A DNA stretch of 64,000 nucleotides from Eleusine coracana subsp. coracana (GCA_032690845.1 CM064426.1:61542631-61606630), one strand, 5' to 3'. Positions 32,948 to 45,224 are shown, counted from the stretch's first letter. The notes: generated by a model not told the origin, from the sequence alone. A program made the numbers and translations.

Positions 32948-33779
32948 TGTTGGTCGTAATTACACACCCACTTATATACTGCAAGAGGACGATGTACAGT
33001 TGTAGCTCTTTTTCCCTCAGAGTATTCCAAGGTTATCGAATTCACAAGGAACGAGCGGAACTATTACTATTAAAGGGTTACTAACAAATTGCAATGGGTT
33101 GGTTGGTGTGAATGATGATGGTGAGAGAGTGGAGGGTGAATGTTATTGAAGAGGTAACAGGATAATGAAGGATTCTCTCCTTAGGATTGGTTCACTAGCA
33201 TGCAACCTTATTCTTACCAACTCGAGTGATGACTCTAATATTTTATAAGACATGGTGGTTTCGTTCACCCCGGTTGTCACTACAGAGGCTATTAGCTCCC
33301 CACTGGTTTCTTGCACTATGTAATGGGCAAAAGTGTATTGGCCGATACACTAATGAGAAGGATAAATAGATATGCAATTAAGTTCATCACATAGATTAAA
33401 TTCATCGAGAGAGTATCAATAAGTGTGAGAGTTACATGACCAGGTCCCCGCACCAGAGAAGAGAATATGAGACTACTCACTCATCCTTCTGCTAGATATA
33501 GCATAGGGATAAGAAATAGCGCTGGAACATGCACGAGCCGATCGGCGCAAGTGTCGCACCGATCGGCGCAATCTTCCTTCTGGTGGATCTCGTCGGTGTT
33601 GACCGACCTCCGCCACCAATATCAAATTGCCCTGTTTTACACCTGTTTCCTGCGATTACATCCAAAATAGAACAACTACAAATATATGCAAAGGGGTTAA
33701 TTGTTAGTCCAAACCACCAATTTAAGACGCAAAACATCCCTTTTTGGTAGATAAAATGGGCATCTAAAAATCACCAACA
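32948..33779 (-). repeat. Athila 3' LTR (left copy, 832 bp)
   Basis: It matches 45255-46236 and 56161-57219 but lacks about 250 bases around CCTAGAACCCTAGTTC that include the TATA box. It keeps a segment (about 33230-33420) that is shortened in the right copy. Confidence 0.88.
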
Positions 33780-33793
33780 GTTCCCCCACACTC
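33780..33793 (-). other. Athila polypurine tract
   Basis: Read on the minus strand it is GAGTGTGGGGGAAC, directly before the LTR. The same tract is at 57220-57233 next to the other LTR copy. It primes plus-strand DNA synthesis. Confidence 0.75.
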
Positions 33794-34099
33794 AAATCAT
33801 TGCTAGTCCTTGAGCAATACAAAATCAAATATGTAACAAGAATGTTTACACCATCTCTCATGCAATCAATCTCAATCATCATTTTTACTCATTATCCCTC
33901 CAGAGAGATTTTCTCTCATCTCCTTTTAACCAATCAGCACATCATACTTGAACTTAATCAAACTACCACAAAACCTTTTCAAAAACAATTTTAGTTCTCC
34001 TCGACTCATCTCTAGCATCAAACATCAAGAATTTGGTCCTCTCTAGATCTCTCAAGTGTATTTCCTTCCTTCTCCTATCTAATCAAGGATTGCATGTGG

Positions 34100-34343
34100 A
34101 TCTTGGAGGGCTATATAACTCGATTAAACCATAAGATTAACCATGTCAACAATGTGCTCAATCATGCCCACTAAGAAAGAATTTTCTTAGAAAAGAACTT
34201 TGATGGAGAAGAAGAATCTAGAAGATCTACAGAAAAGAAAGAATAATGTTTCAATGAGAATGATGGCGAAGAATTAGAAATAATCAAAAAGCCGCTTTCT
34301 TCGATGACCTTACTGCTTCTCAGGGCATTTTCTCTTTATCTCT

Positions 34344-34421
<78 letters not shown>

Positions 34422-35240
34422 CTTTTGCAACAGCACCGATCGGCGCAACACTTGCGTCGGTCGGTGCAGTCTATATATTTTTTTCTTTTTTCTTTCACTC
34501 TTTTTCTATTCCCGTTATAATCAGTAATTTCTGTCTTGTATCAGCAGCGGAAATTTTCTGAATTCCCTTTTATTAAGAATATAGGTTGTATCAAGGAGGA
34601 GGAGAAATAAAGATGTATGGTTTGCATGATAGCAAGGAATTTGAATGGATAAAAATGGCTAGAAATATAGAGATATACAAATAGATCATCCTTTCCTAAC
34701 TTGGTCGAAATTATGAGCAAAAAGTTGACAAAGTTACTTACAATCCAATTAGTTCAAATGTGTAGGTTGCTCTTATTCACTTGGCTATGTAGGCATATTT
34801 AGATCTTGCTTTTGCTTTAGCTTATGATGAGTCAAAAGAAATTTTCACAAATACAAAGCTCAAAAGTTAAGTGGTAACCAACTAATTCAAGTAATCAACC
34901 AATCGATCATCAAAAAGACAAGATAAATAGTATAGGGCACTTTCAATTTGATAATCGACACTAACTTTATTACACACAATGCAATAATTCAAACTACATA
35001 AAAGACCTTGAAGCAACTCTCAACATGACTCATGACTCTCTTAAGCACGCACACAAACTTAAATAAACACTCATAAGAAAAACAAACACTCATAAAAACA
35101 AATGAGAAACTAGACTCAAAAACACTTAAAAACTTTGACTAATGGCAAAGCCCTTCCCCCACTCTCAAAATTTACGATGTCCTCATTGCAAGAGAAGAAA
35201 CTCAACACACTAATCATGCAGACCATGCCTGTTTAAGAGT
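34100..35240. other. Athila 3' internal non-coding region
   Basis: AT-rich sequence between the accessory ORF and the polypurine-tract side. It holds a TA microsatellite (34347-34419) and one pair of GATCGG-type motifs (34433-34469). No reading frame is supported. Confidence 0.5.
34347..34419. repeat. (TA)n microsatellite
   Basis: About 36 TA units without interruption, within the Athila 3' non-coding region. Confidence 0.95.
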
Positions 35241-35248
35241 CAGGAAAT

Positions 35249-36684
35249 TCATCTTATATTCCTTATGATAAAAGTGTAGTCCGTTTCATTCATCTTGATT
35301 GTATTCAGGATTCTAGGATCCACATCCCTTTGATGCCTGTAAGCATGATCTCTGTCTATATACAGGTGCTCAATGTTTCTTCGGCAAATAGGACAGCAAG
35401 CAGGCGGTTGCATGTTATGATTTTCAATGCTATAAGGGGAGACATTGTTCAAACTCCTCTGAGCCGATCGGCGCAAAGGTTGAGCCGATTGGCGCGGTGG
35501 TGTTCTTTCACCATTGCGACTTCCTTCACCTCCCACTGCATTACCATAAATTCTTGTTGGAGTTCCTGGTTCCCTGTCATTACTGCATTCCGATAGTCTA
35601 GCAAATCTGCGAACTTCTGGTGTAGTCTTACACTTCTTTGCAGCCGGCTCTTTGTCTTCACTTGGCAGAGCCGTCAGATCAATAAATTCAGCCATCTTCA
35701 GGTCACGCTAATCGGCTCTAGCTTCACGCCGATCGGCGCAGTTGGCATCTTCCTTCATATACTCAGCTAACTGCTCTAGATTACGCTCACAGATCACCTG
35801 ATTCTACTGCCTTTGTAAAATCTCGTCGTTAATCTCCTTAGGCTTCATCCCTCCAGGAACGGCACGATAGCGATCATCATATAATACATCTCTAGGTATG
35901 AAAGTTGGATCTTTCGCCAATTGGAGTTCAACCTTGTGTTGAAGATCTTTAGCACAAAATTAACACTTGCAACCCTCAATACAATTGTCCTTATGAATCT
36001 AATTTTCTTGAAAACTTTCCCAATCAGTAAGAACCCTGGAAAAGGATTCATCCCTTTTAGCTTGAAGATCCTTTTCTGCATCCCGCTCGTACATGGCTTC
36101 TTTGGCTTCCTCTTATAGCTTGAGTTCATACTTGGTGGCAATGTCATGTTCACTATAAAGTTGGCACTTATGGATTGTGAGAAAGCTCTCCTCATATAGC
36201 TCTTCCTTCTCTTGCTTGGTCAATGATCTTTCGAAGATAGGAAATCCTCACGTGACAAGGGCTTAGCAAGATCAAGAAGACTTTCCATGGTATACCTTTG
36301 AGAAACAGCTTCATCTTTAATAGGCGCTACAGATTTTCCTTTGCGCACCAATACTCTCTTCATCATCTGCCGAAGGTCATTGTCCATCTTCACCTTGTCG
36401 GCGTTCCATGCGTCAGCTTTGCTTTTCTTTATGAATTTTTTTTGTAGGTTTGACCAGACGAGAGGATCATCTGGTGTTGGTGTCAGCACTTTGTTGACTT
36501 CTTCCCAGGACCAATTTGCAGAGGACTGCAAAAATCCGCCGCGGAGCCGATCGACGCAAGCGTTGCACCGATCGGCGCCGCCTTGGTTGCTGCCTGATGC
36601 CCGCCTACCATCGCTTCTGCTCTTAGGGTTTTGTTCTGGTGATGATGTAATTCGAGTTGATCCGTGGGGTTGCTGTCCTCTCAT
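35249..36684 (-). pseudogene. Athila post-integrase accessory ORF with a Cys/His cluster
   Basis: An ORF starting MRGQQPHGSTRITSS lies downstream of integrase, where some Athila elements carry an env-like gene. It reads through three pieces: 36684-36220, a middle part with stops and a frame change (KQEKEELYEESFL, EEAKEAMYERDAEKDLQAK, FIPRDVLYDDRYR), and 35695-35249. The middle is charged and helical-looking. Near the C-terminus CCPICRRNIEHLYIDRDHAY, then RHQRD, gives a CxxC followed by three His, a possible zinc site. I see no signal peptide or membrane segment, so an envelope protein is unlikely. Several GCCGATCGGCGC-type motifs fall inside it and are translated in place. I do not recognise its family. 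Confidence 0.5.
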
Positions 36685-37167
36685 ATTTATATCCCTTGAT
36701 TTCCAATTGGACTAGAAGTCTATCTCTTTTCATGGAATTTAATGAGTCTTAAGAAGGCAAGGTCCAAAACTGACTTCGAAACCCAAAAGACACCGCCGTG
36801 CTGATCGGTGCAGGGCTGCGCTGATCGGTGCAGCAACACGCCGATCAGCGTGGTACACTAAATTACCAAATCAGAAATAGAAAAATCATGGAAATCAAAA
36901 TACATACAGAGCCTTTATTTTACATCGTTAAGCTCGACCACATGGGGCACTAAGCAGTGAAATACACATCAAAAGTTTCAATTCAAATGTGTCGGGTTCT
37001 AGATATACCTTTAGACGTTGTCCATTCACCATGTACTTGATTCTCTTGCCATCCATTATGATTACAACTCCTGATGGTAACACCGTATTCACAAGATAAG
37101 GTCCCTCCCATTTGCTTTGCAGTTTGCCTTTACCAAATAATCTGAATCATGAATTAAATACGAGCAC

Positions 37168-37900
37168 CTAATCTCCTTCCTTGATTTCCTTCTTTAAAAG
37201 CTTCTTATCGTACCACTTCTTTGTCTTCTCTTTGTATATGGCCGCATTTTCATATGCACGCAATCGCATCTCTTCCAATTCACTTATTTGCATCTTTCTT
37301 TTTACTCCGGCGACATCAAGATCCAAATTCATTTCCTTCATAGCCCAATAAGCCTTATGTTCCAATTCCATCGATAGGTGACATGATTTCCCATAGACGA
37401 ATTGATATGGTGTCATACCAATTGGTGTCTTGAATGCCGTCCTATATGCCCATAACGCTCCATTAAGCTTCGTGGCCCAATCTTTTCCTTCCTTTGTAAC
37501 AATCTTCTGTTGAATTCCCTTTAATTGCTTATTTGACATTTCTGCTTGTCCATTCGTCTGGGGATGGTAGGCTATTCCAATTCTATGTTCAACTCCAGAT
37601 TTAGTTAAAAAGCTAGTAAATTCTCCTCTTGTAAAATGGGATCCTCCACCTGTAATTATTATCCTTGGTACTCCATACCTAGGAAGTATCTGCTCCTAAA
37701 GTATACTCCTTAATTCTCTTGTAGTATTGGCCTTGCATGTCATTGCTTTGACCCACTTGGAAACATAATCAACGGTGACCAATATGTACTCGAAACCATG
37801 AAAATTCATAAAGGGTCCCATAAAATCCATACCCCAAACATCAAAGATATCGACTTGAAGATTCTACTTAAGAGGCATTGCATTCCTACTGTTAACATTC
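37168..37900 (-). pseudogene. Athila integrase
   Basis: The C-terminal half is open (37539-37168): SNKQLKGIQQKIVTKEGKDW, ALWAYRTAFKTPIGMTPYQF, LEEMRLRAYENAAIYKEKTK. The core upstream is readable with frame changes: the first Asp in GMDFMGPF, an IITGGGSHF segment and the Glu in NGQAEMSN. Athila integrases normally have an Asp (DGG) in the second segment; here it is Gly, so a catalytic residue is missing. After the stop at about 37168, FGKGKLQSKWEGPYLVN marks the usual C-terminal domain. Confidence 0.8.
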
Positions 37901-37901
37901 C

Positions 37902-38744
37902 CTATTCGTTGGCATTGAGCACATATTGCAACATACCTCTTTGCATCTTCATGCATAGTAGGCCAATAGAATCTACTTGCCCATGTGTTCTAAAGTAGCC
38001 ATAATATCCCCCATAATCCGAAGAATGACACTTCGCTAAAATGCTAACTCTTTCTTCTCTAGGTACACATCTCTGTACTGCTCTATCCTCGCAATACCTA
38101 TACAAGTATGGGTTGGCCCATATAAATTTTCTCATTTCACTCTTAACTCTTTTCCTTGTGTTCTTGTTCATTAGATCAGTTTGTCCCTTGAAAACTTTGA
38201 TAATATCCATCATCCAATTCTCTCTACGATCAAATGTGGCAAACAACTGCTCTTGTTGCATTTCATCTTTTATTGGCTCAGTTGATGATGATTCAAGACG
38301 AGATAAATGATCTGCTATAGAATTTTCAATTCCTTTCTTATCTCTTATCTCCAAATCAAATTCTTGCAGCATCAATACCCATCATATTAACCGAGGCTTA
38401 GACTCCTTCTTTGAAACCAAGTATCTTATAGCAGCATGATCAGTATATACAATCACCTAAGAATTTAGAATGTAGGATCTAAACTTCTCAAAAGCAAATA
38501 TAATAGCTAACATCTCTTTCTCAGTTGTTGTATAATTGATCTATGCCTCATTCAAAGTTTTGCTAGCATAATAAATAGCTTGCACTTTACCTTCCTTCTG
38601 TTGTCCAAGAACAGCTCCAACTGCATAGTCACTTGCATCACACATAATTTCAAAAGGTAAACTCCAATCAGGTGGTTGCATAATGGGTGCAGAGCATAGA
38701 TCTTCCTTTAATCTTTTGAAGGCAAAGAGTCTTTCATTGTCCAT
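37902..38744 (-). pseudogene. Athila RNase H and integrase zinc domain
   Basis: RNase H reads FKRLKEDLCSAPIMQPPDW and FEIMCDASDYAVGAVLGQ, then TTTEKEMLAIIFAFEKF through stops at about 38540 and 38460, and IADHLSRLESSS near the end. The integrase zinc domain follows (AKCHSSDYGGYYGYFRT) and shifts frame before the CxxC pair. Confidence 0.78.
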
Positions 38745-38765
38745 GACAAATTTTGTATCTTGCTT

Positions 38766-40396
38766 CTACAATTCTATCAGGGGCTTAGCAATCTTCGAAT
38801 AATTCTTAACAAATCTATGATAGAAGTTGGCATGTCCAAGAAAACTTCTCAAAGTTGTAAGATTAGTAGGGGGAGGTAATTTCTCAACTGTAGATACCTT
38901 TGCTTTATCAACCTCTATCCCTCTATTACATATGACATGACCAAGTACTATCCCTTCTGTTACCACGAAGTGACACTTCTCCCAATTAAGAACTAAGTCG
39001 CATTCAACACATCTTTTCAAAACCTTCTCTAAATTCTCCAAACAACAATCAAAATCAGCACCATGCATGGAGAAGCAATCCATAAATACCTCCATAATAT
39101 CTTCTATGAATTAATCGAATATTGCATCCATGCATCTTTGAAATGTGGCGACTGCATTGCAAAGACAAATGACATCCTTCTATATGCATATGTCCCAAAA
39201 GGGCAAGTAAAAGTAGTTCTCTGTTGATCTTCTGGTCTTACCGGTATCTGAAAGAAACCACTATATCCATCCAAATAACAAAAGTATGAATTCTTTGCTA
39301 ACCTTTCAAGCATCTCATCAATGAACAGAAGAGGATAGTGGTCTTTTTTCGTCACCTTGTTCAAACTTCTGTAATCTATGCACATTCTCCATCCAGTTAC
39401 AGTCCTCTGAGGGATCAACTCATTGTTCTCATTAGGCACTACTGCCAACCCTCCTTTCTTGGGCACACAATGTACTGCAATAACCCATTCACGATCAGCA
39501 ACAGGGTAGATCATACCTGCATTAAGCAGCTTCAAAATCTCCTTTTTAACCACTGGTTTCATTGATTCCTTCAACCTTCTCATCCCTTCAACAACTGGTT
39601 TAGCATTCTCCACTAAGTTAATCTTGTGGGTGCAAAATGCGGGGTTGATTCCCTTGATGTCATCCAATGTGTAACCAATGGCTTTCTTATACCTTTTGAG
39701 CACAGCAAGCAGCTTCTCTGTTTCTTCTTTCATTAGGGCGTTGTTCACAATAACTGGATATGTTCTATTCTTCCCTAGATATTCATAGCGTAGCTCCTTC
39801 GGAAGTTCCTTTTGTTCCACTTCTGGTGCTTTATCTGGATCCAGCTTGTCGAGGGGTTCAAAATCAGGATTTTCCTGGTTGAGCCGATCGGCGCAAGCAT
39901 CGTGCCGATCGGCGGGATTTTCCTGGTTGAGCCGATCGGTGCAAGTGTCGTGCCGATCGGTGCTGGCAGTATGCTTGTCAGTTTCATGCAGGATGTGGTC
40001 CAGTGGGTCTCCCATATCCATTCTTATCTTCTCATCTTTCTCTGGGTAGAATTCCTGATAGTAAGAAGGGTCTTGATGAGACACATCGTTAAATTGAAAT
40101 TTCACTTCTTCCTCTCCTAGGTGTAGCGTAATTTGACCTTTCCCAGCATCCAGAACAGCTTGTACTAATCTTAAGAATGGCCTTCCCAGAATGATATCTT
40201 TAACCCCAGTTTCTTTGTTGTCTAGAACGAAGAAATCTACCAGTATTGTTTTCGAGCTGATCTCAATTTCAACATTCTTGATCACTCCTAGTGGCTTGGT
40301 CTTCCCTCCATCCGCCATGATTAGCTCAAGTTCAGTCCCCATCAGCCGTTGTTGAGTATCATAAGGCATGCTCATGAATGCATCATAAGTCATCAA
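38766..40396 (-). pseudogene. Athila protease and reverse transcriptase
   Basis: The 430-residue frame 40396-39104 starts in the protease (LMTYDAFMSMP, KDIILGRPFLRLVQAVLDAGKG). The active-site region just upstream reads LDSHVSLM across a frame change, so the D-(T/S)-G triad is damaged. A linker with duplicated TDRLNQENP and ADRLNQENP repeats follows. RT then runs from EYLGKNRTYPVIVNN through VTGWRMCIDYRSLNK, YFCYLDGYSGFFQIPV and CPFGTYAYRRM. Near 39104 it goes out of frame, and the next frame (39095-38766) has EVFMDCFSMHG where the YxDD-type motif FMDD is expected, so the second catalytic Asp is lost. It continues LGHANFYHRFVKNYSKIAKP. Confidence 0.85.
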
Positions 40397-40929
40397 GCTA
40401 ACATGGGAATCAAGGCTTTCGGAAATTTCTTCCCCGATATCTCACATGGTATGTATGGTTCTTCTTCTTCCTCTTCAATGAGACCTACAGCATACACACC
40501 ACATAACCCTTCATAGGAAGATGGCTCAAAGCAACTGTCTAGGAATTTCTTTGCTTGTTTCACCTCTGTTTCATCAAGCTCTATATCATCCTTGTAAAGC
40601 TTCCCTAAAACTCTCTCAATAATCTCTTGATAAAAAATTTCTGGCTTGAGGAGATTACTTGGGAAATTATACTCAATTCTAGCTTCGGAAGCGTCTTGCG
40701 GGCTGAAGGATCTTCTCATATTGAGCAACTCGCGTGAAAAATCAATAGGAATCCAGTCCATCGGCTCAAATTCATCAAATGGTTTAGCATTAGCCAATGT
40801 TCTATCCCCCTTTGGTTTAGCAAAGTTGCCTTCAAATTCCTTCAGGTGGTTGTCCAGAATTGTAGCTTCTATCTTGGTATATTCGTTGCAACTCAATGGA
40901 ATTGTCATGGTGATCGGTTCTCCTGTCAT
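40393..40929 (-). pseudogene. Athila gag-protease linker region
   Basis: A 178-residue frame: IKFEGN-like LKEFEGNFAKPKGDRTLANA, then FEPMDWIPIDFSREL, conserved between gag and protease in Athila. It starts exactly at the border of the solo LTR (40931) and joins in frame with the ORF at 44521-44264 on the other side. Confidence 0.75.
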
Positions 40930-41389
40930 TTGTCACACCCAGTTTTAAGGACAAAACCAAGTGCTTATCATATGTGTGCCCAGGAACAAGTTTCACACAT
41001 ATCGACAGTAAAGTGAATAACAGTATAACCAATGTCATTAATGAAGCGTACCATTATTACATAAATAATTGTCTTTAAAGACTAAGTACGACTCTCTCGT
41101 AGAATAACAGTGGAAGACACCATAACACCATAGGCAATCGACCGGGGGCACGCACGCCTAGTAGTAGTCTTCATGAATGTAGTCCATATCTCCATCTTCT
41201 GAGCAGCAGTTTATAGTACAACAACAAAGGGAAATAACAAGGGTGAGCACATGCCGTACTCAACAAGTGGGGGAAAATATGACATGCAAGCTTAACAGAA
41301 GAAAGGCTAACACAATGGTTCATTTGCATAAATGAGCACCTACACCTAGTAGAAAAGCCATCCTATTTACTAGGTGAAAAGTTCTCCCA

Positions 41390-41560
41390 AGTTATCTCAT
41401 CTATCCAACACTACAGGTTAAACCACCTGTAACCAACCATGGGTTAAACCGCCCATAGGAAACCACACTACAGGTTACACCACCTATAGCAAACCATGGG
41501 TTAAACCGCCCATATGAATCCACACTATAGGTTACACCACCTATAGCAAACCAAACTTGG
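41390..41560. repeat. Short tandem repeat of about 57 bases (ACAGGTTAAACCACC)
   Basis: Blocks of 'cacactacaggttacaccacctatagcaaaccatgggttaaaccgcccata' type recur about three times with changes, in the solo LTR. Confidence 0.6.
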
Positions 41561-42599
41561 CTACCCACCAAGTCCACCCATAAACCACCTTCCTAAATGT
41601 GTGAGGATCCAGGCCGCTCATGACCGTGAGCACGGCTGTTATAACAGTTTGAAACTCTGTAGAGGTTGTACGACTTTACCCACAAGTTGGTGATTCCGTC
41701 ACCCGTCAGTGACTAAAGAGTCTCCATGTTGCCCAAATCACACTACCATAGGTGTGAGGCCAAGAGATCACCACAAGGTCTTTCAAAGCGCTTGCCAGCT
41801 TGCTAACAATCCACGCTAAGGTTTCACCGCTGCGGAATTAAATCGTTCCTACAGAAGCCCCATCTCGCGCCGTGGCTAGGAGTAAACCGTCCATTGCCTG
41901 AGTCTGAGATTAAACCATCCCGTCCTCCTTCCTCGACTGCTCACGAAACTGGGAAGACATCTCGATACTAAACCAAGCCTACCCATATCAGCCCTGTGCT
42001 TTACGCTATTTTCCTAGGTGGCCGCTCCACAAACTACTCTTGTGATCCCAAGCAGGTACCACCACAATCCCATAGTACTATACCGAGTACACGTGCATAC
42101 CCGCACCATCCTTGCCATCCTCCTGCTTGGATCACCTAGGTTCCATGTTGCTATGAAGGATTACCTATCCCTCATGATCATTATGTTAAAGTGAATCATT
42201 AATCAAGATTAACAATAGACACTTTCATTCCTAACATAGCAAACTAAGCATGACGTACCTTACTAATAAGCTACACCAGAACCCAGGCGACAAGGAATAA
42301 TATGGAACAGGATATGACACATGGGATTCAATATTAACAAGCATGCATAGAGATAGAGGGAATATAAAACATAGGATCAAAATACATCAAGGACACTTGC
42401 CTCGTTCCCCTTGCTGCTGCTCAAAGTCTTCAAGATGGAGATCCCGAAAGTTCTCTAACAGCGGTTCGTCTACTCAACGTCACACCGGAAACACAAGCAT
42501 ACAAACATACTAAGAAACAACACACCACACAGTAACAAAAAAACAAAGGAAAAATACTATGAAAAAGTACGTGTTGCTACGATCGCGTGAGCGCAAGAA

Positions 42600-43200
42600 T
42601 CGCCTCAATGTAAAAAAAAGCAAGTTAAAGGACCTAAAAGTAATTTTAGAAAAATAAGGACTAAACTGTAAAATGAACATGTAAAATATAATTTATAAAA
42701 TTTTAGGGACCAAAATGTAATTTATAAAAAGTACAGGGACTAAATTGTAAAATATCAATGTGAAAATATATTTTCTATAAAATTCAGGGACTAAAAAGTA
42801 ATTTTGGAAAAGTTCAGGGGCTTAATTGTAAAATTTACAAGGCCTAAACATAATTATTTATAAGTTCAAGGGCCTAGGTGTAAAATGTCCAACCTAATTA
42901 TTACTTATAAAATTTAGGGCTAACATAAAATTACTAGAAGGTACAGGGTTGTCTTTGTAAAATTACAAGATTAAAATATAATTAAAAATATGTACGGAGG
43001 TGATTTTACAAAATTAAGGGCTAAAATATTATTTAGGTAAAGTCTAGGGGCTTTTTTACAAAATATAGGACTAGAAAATAATTAATCATAAGCTCAGGGG
43101 TCTATATATAATGAAATATAGGCTCTACAGAAAAATTAGCGTTAGAAACTAATTTAGTCAAAGTATAGGGGTCTATACGCAAAACCAGTAATTACAGGGA
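42600..43200. repeat. Degenerate tandem blocks (AGGGACTAAAATGTAATTTAT) in the solo LTR
   Basis: About ten or more imperfect blocks containing AGGGACTAAA or AGGGGCTTA followed by GTAAAAT. A reversed version (TTTTAGTCCCT) is at 50190-50420 in the Tekay LTR. Confidence 0.6.
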
Positions 43201-43533
43201 GTTAATCTATTTAATTTAAACCCTGAAATCCTCGTGGACAGGGTCCATGGAATTTGTGGACCGGGCATTGACCCGCGGTCCACGGGTCCACTATGGACCG
43301 AGGCGGCGGCGGCCATTGCCGTTTGGCTGGAGCTCGCTGGGGGTATCGCGTGGGCGCGGGGAGACTTGTGGAAGGGGCGACGGGTGCGGCGGAGGGAGAC
43401 GGCTCATCGGGGAGGCGCGCGACGAGGCGAGGAGGCCGAAGCGGCGTTAGACGGCAGCGACGGCGAAGCTTGGCAAGGCGCGGCGACGGCGGCTAGATGG
43501 GGGAAAAAGGCGGCGCAAAGGAACGGGGCCTGC

Positions 43534-43540
43534 TATTTAT
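43534..43540 (-). promoter_or_regulatory. TATA-like box of the solo LTR
   Basis: On the minus strand CCATAAATAGCAGG, just downstream of the GC-rich block, as in the Tekay LTR at 49697. Confidence 0.45.
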
Positions 43541-44263
43541 GGGCACACGGGTCTCAAGGGTGGCTTGGCGCGCACGCCAAGGGCGGCGGCGGCTGGCCTG
43601 GCGGCGCGTTAGGGTTTCTGGGGGTGAGGGCGCGAGGGCTGCGGGGCGAGCTGGGCCGGGGCGCGGTATGGGCCAGGGTGTTGCACGCGCGCGGGTGGAC
43701 CGAGCGGGCAGGCTGCACAAGCGGCTGGGCTGGCAAGCAAGCTGGGCCAAGCCGAGTGGGAGGGGGGGAAGAAGGGAAGAAGAGGGCCGAGTAGGAGTGA
43801 AGGCCCACGGCCGTGAAAGAGAGAGAGGGGAGGGGGAGCTGGGCTGCGCGGGATGTCGAGGTCCACGGACGAAATAGGCCGGAAAGAGAGGGAGAGAAAG
43901 AGGCTTGGCCCAAGCCGGAAATGAGAGGAGGGGGAAAGGAGGAAAGAGAGAATGGGTCGGGGGGAGGGAGAGGCCCAAAGCTGAGAGAGTTTTTCCTTTT
44001 CTCTTTTTCTGTTCTTCTTCCCATTCTATTTCTATTTTCAAAACAAATCTGAAAAAAATTTCTAATCGAATTTTAAAATAGGTTTTTACACACAATAAAA
44101 TCCAACAACTATTAATCAACATAACTGCAACAAACAAAATAATAAAAAAAACCTATATTTAGTTATTTTCTTTAGAATATAGTTCATTTTCTTAGCAAAA
44201 TATTAATAACCTAATTACTTATAGAAAATTTTAAAATATTCCAAATTTTGAAAAATCAGGGTG

Positions 44264-45131
44264 TTACATCATCGTGACTACGCAGATCGTCTCACAGGCT
44301 GCATCGATCGACGAACACGTCAGATCCACATAGGCGGGTCTAACAGGCTCTATTTCTTCGAATTTATGCTTTGAAGTAATCATTGCTCTACTCTCGGACA
44401 TCAAGATTTGTTCAACTGGCGACTCTTCCTTCTGCATAACTTCTGAGTATCGCCGATTTGGTTCTAGATATTTTTCCCAATGCTTGTGCAAAGCTTCATT
44501 CTCGACAATTTTACCTAACAATTCGATCCCTGCCTTGGCTCACAATCTTAGAAAACTTCCTCTGGCCGATCCATCCAAATGCATCCTCGATGCCTTGTTT
44601 ATGGCCATGTAGAAGGTTTGAGCACACATATTCTCATCAATGCCGAGGTCAAGTCCTTGTTTCAACAATGTTTGAAAACGCGTCTAGGCTTCCGCGAGAG
44701 ATTCTTCATCTTTTTGTAAGAAATTCACCACCTCTCTTCTCAACTTCTGCACCTTTGGCAAAGGAAAATAGTGGAGACAAAAATTTTCCAACTAACTCAC
44801 TCCACTTACCTTTTGCTTCTCGAGATGCTGCCTTGTGCCACTCTTTGGCTTTTCCACCCAAAGAGAATAGGAAAAGCAGCCACTTGTAAAAATCCTGAGG
44901 CACTCCTTCATGATGGAATGTTTGGCAAAGTGCCTCCAAATCTTGTAAGTGAGTATACGGGTTCTCCTCTTTTGCTCCAAAGAACTTGTTTGCTTCAGCC
45001 ATGCTAATGATAATGGGGTTCAACACATACGAGGAGATCGTGGCCTTCTCATCTGAGGATTGAGACACCAGCACGTCTAGAGATGGTAGAGAAAGCTCCC
45101 TCAGCGTCGGAGAAGGTCCTGTCGTACTCAT
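44264..45131 (-). pseudogene. Athila gag
   Basis: Two frames cover it. The first (45131-44706) begins MSTTGPSPTLRELS and contains EENPYTHLQDLEALCQTF and FLFSLGGKAKEWHKAAS, the Athila gag domain. It shifts frame near 44710 and continues NFLQKDEESLAEA with a stop, then MCAQTFYMAINKASR, and from 44521 GKIVENEALHKHWEKYLEP to the solo LTR border at 44268. It begins about 95 bases from the PBS, as expected. A clear CCHC zinc knuckle is not visible. Confidence 0.8.
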
Positions 45132-45224
45132 CCTGAAAATTCACACAAAACACAAAAACAAAAACAACTAGAAAAGAGAGGATTAGATGTTAGTAAAATA
45201 TTAATAGTAAAAGAACTGGCTTGT

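Larger units (their letters stand above)
40931..44268 (-). mobile_element. Solo LTR of a long-LTR gypsy element (Tekay-like) inside the Athila ORF
   Basis: The plus strand begins TGTCACACCC and ends GGGTGTTACA; read on the minus strand it starts TGTAACACCCTGATTTT. Flanks are TCATT (40926-40930) and TCATC (44269-44273), a 5-bp duplication with one change. The Athila reading frame is continuous if the element and one copy of the duplication are removed. It is 3.3 kb, has no gag or pol, a GC-rich block at 43230-43990 and a minus-strand ATAAATA at 43534-43540, the expected LTR promoter layout. Overlapping GC-rich ORFs at 43234-44137 are not genes. Confidence 0.82.

Noticed and set aside
34304..34561. 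ORF with a long Ile-Tyr run
   Set aside because: It is the translation of the TA microsatellite.
35845..36195. A 116-residue ORF (MRRAFSQSIS...) as a membrane or envelope protein
   Set aside because: It is in a different frame from the protein-like sequence of the accessory ORF, which reads through the same bases with helical charged sequence. The hydrophobic look comes from the shadow frame.
33535..39964. Paired GATCGGCGC motifs as a CRISPR-like array
   Set aside because: Spacing between pairs is thousands of bases and irregular, the repeats are short and variable, and the genome is a plant one.
43234..44137. ORFs up to 214 residues inside the second solo LTR
   Set aside because: Same reason: a GC-rich LTR block, with frames open on both strands and no motif.
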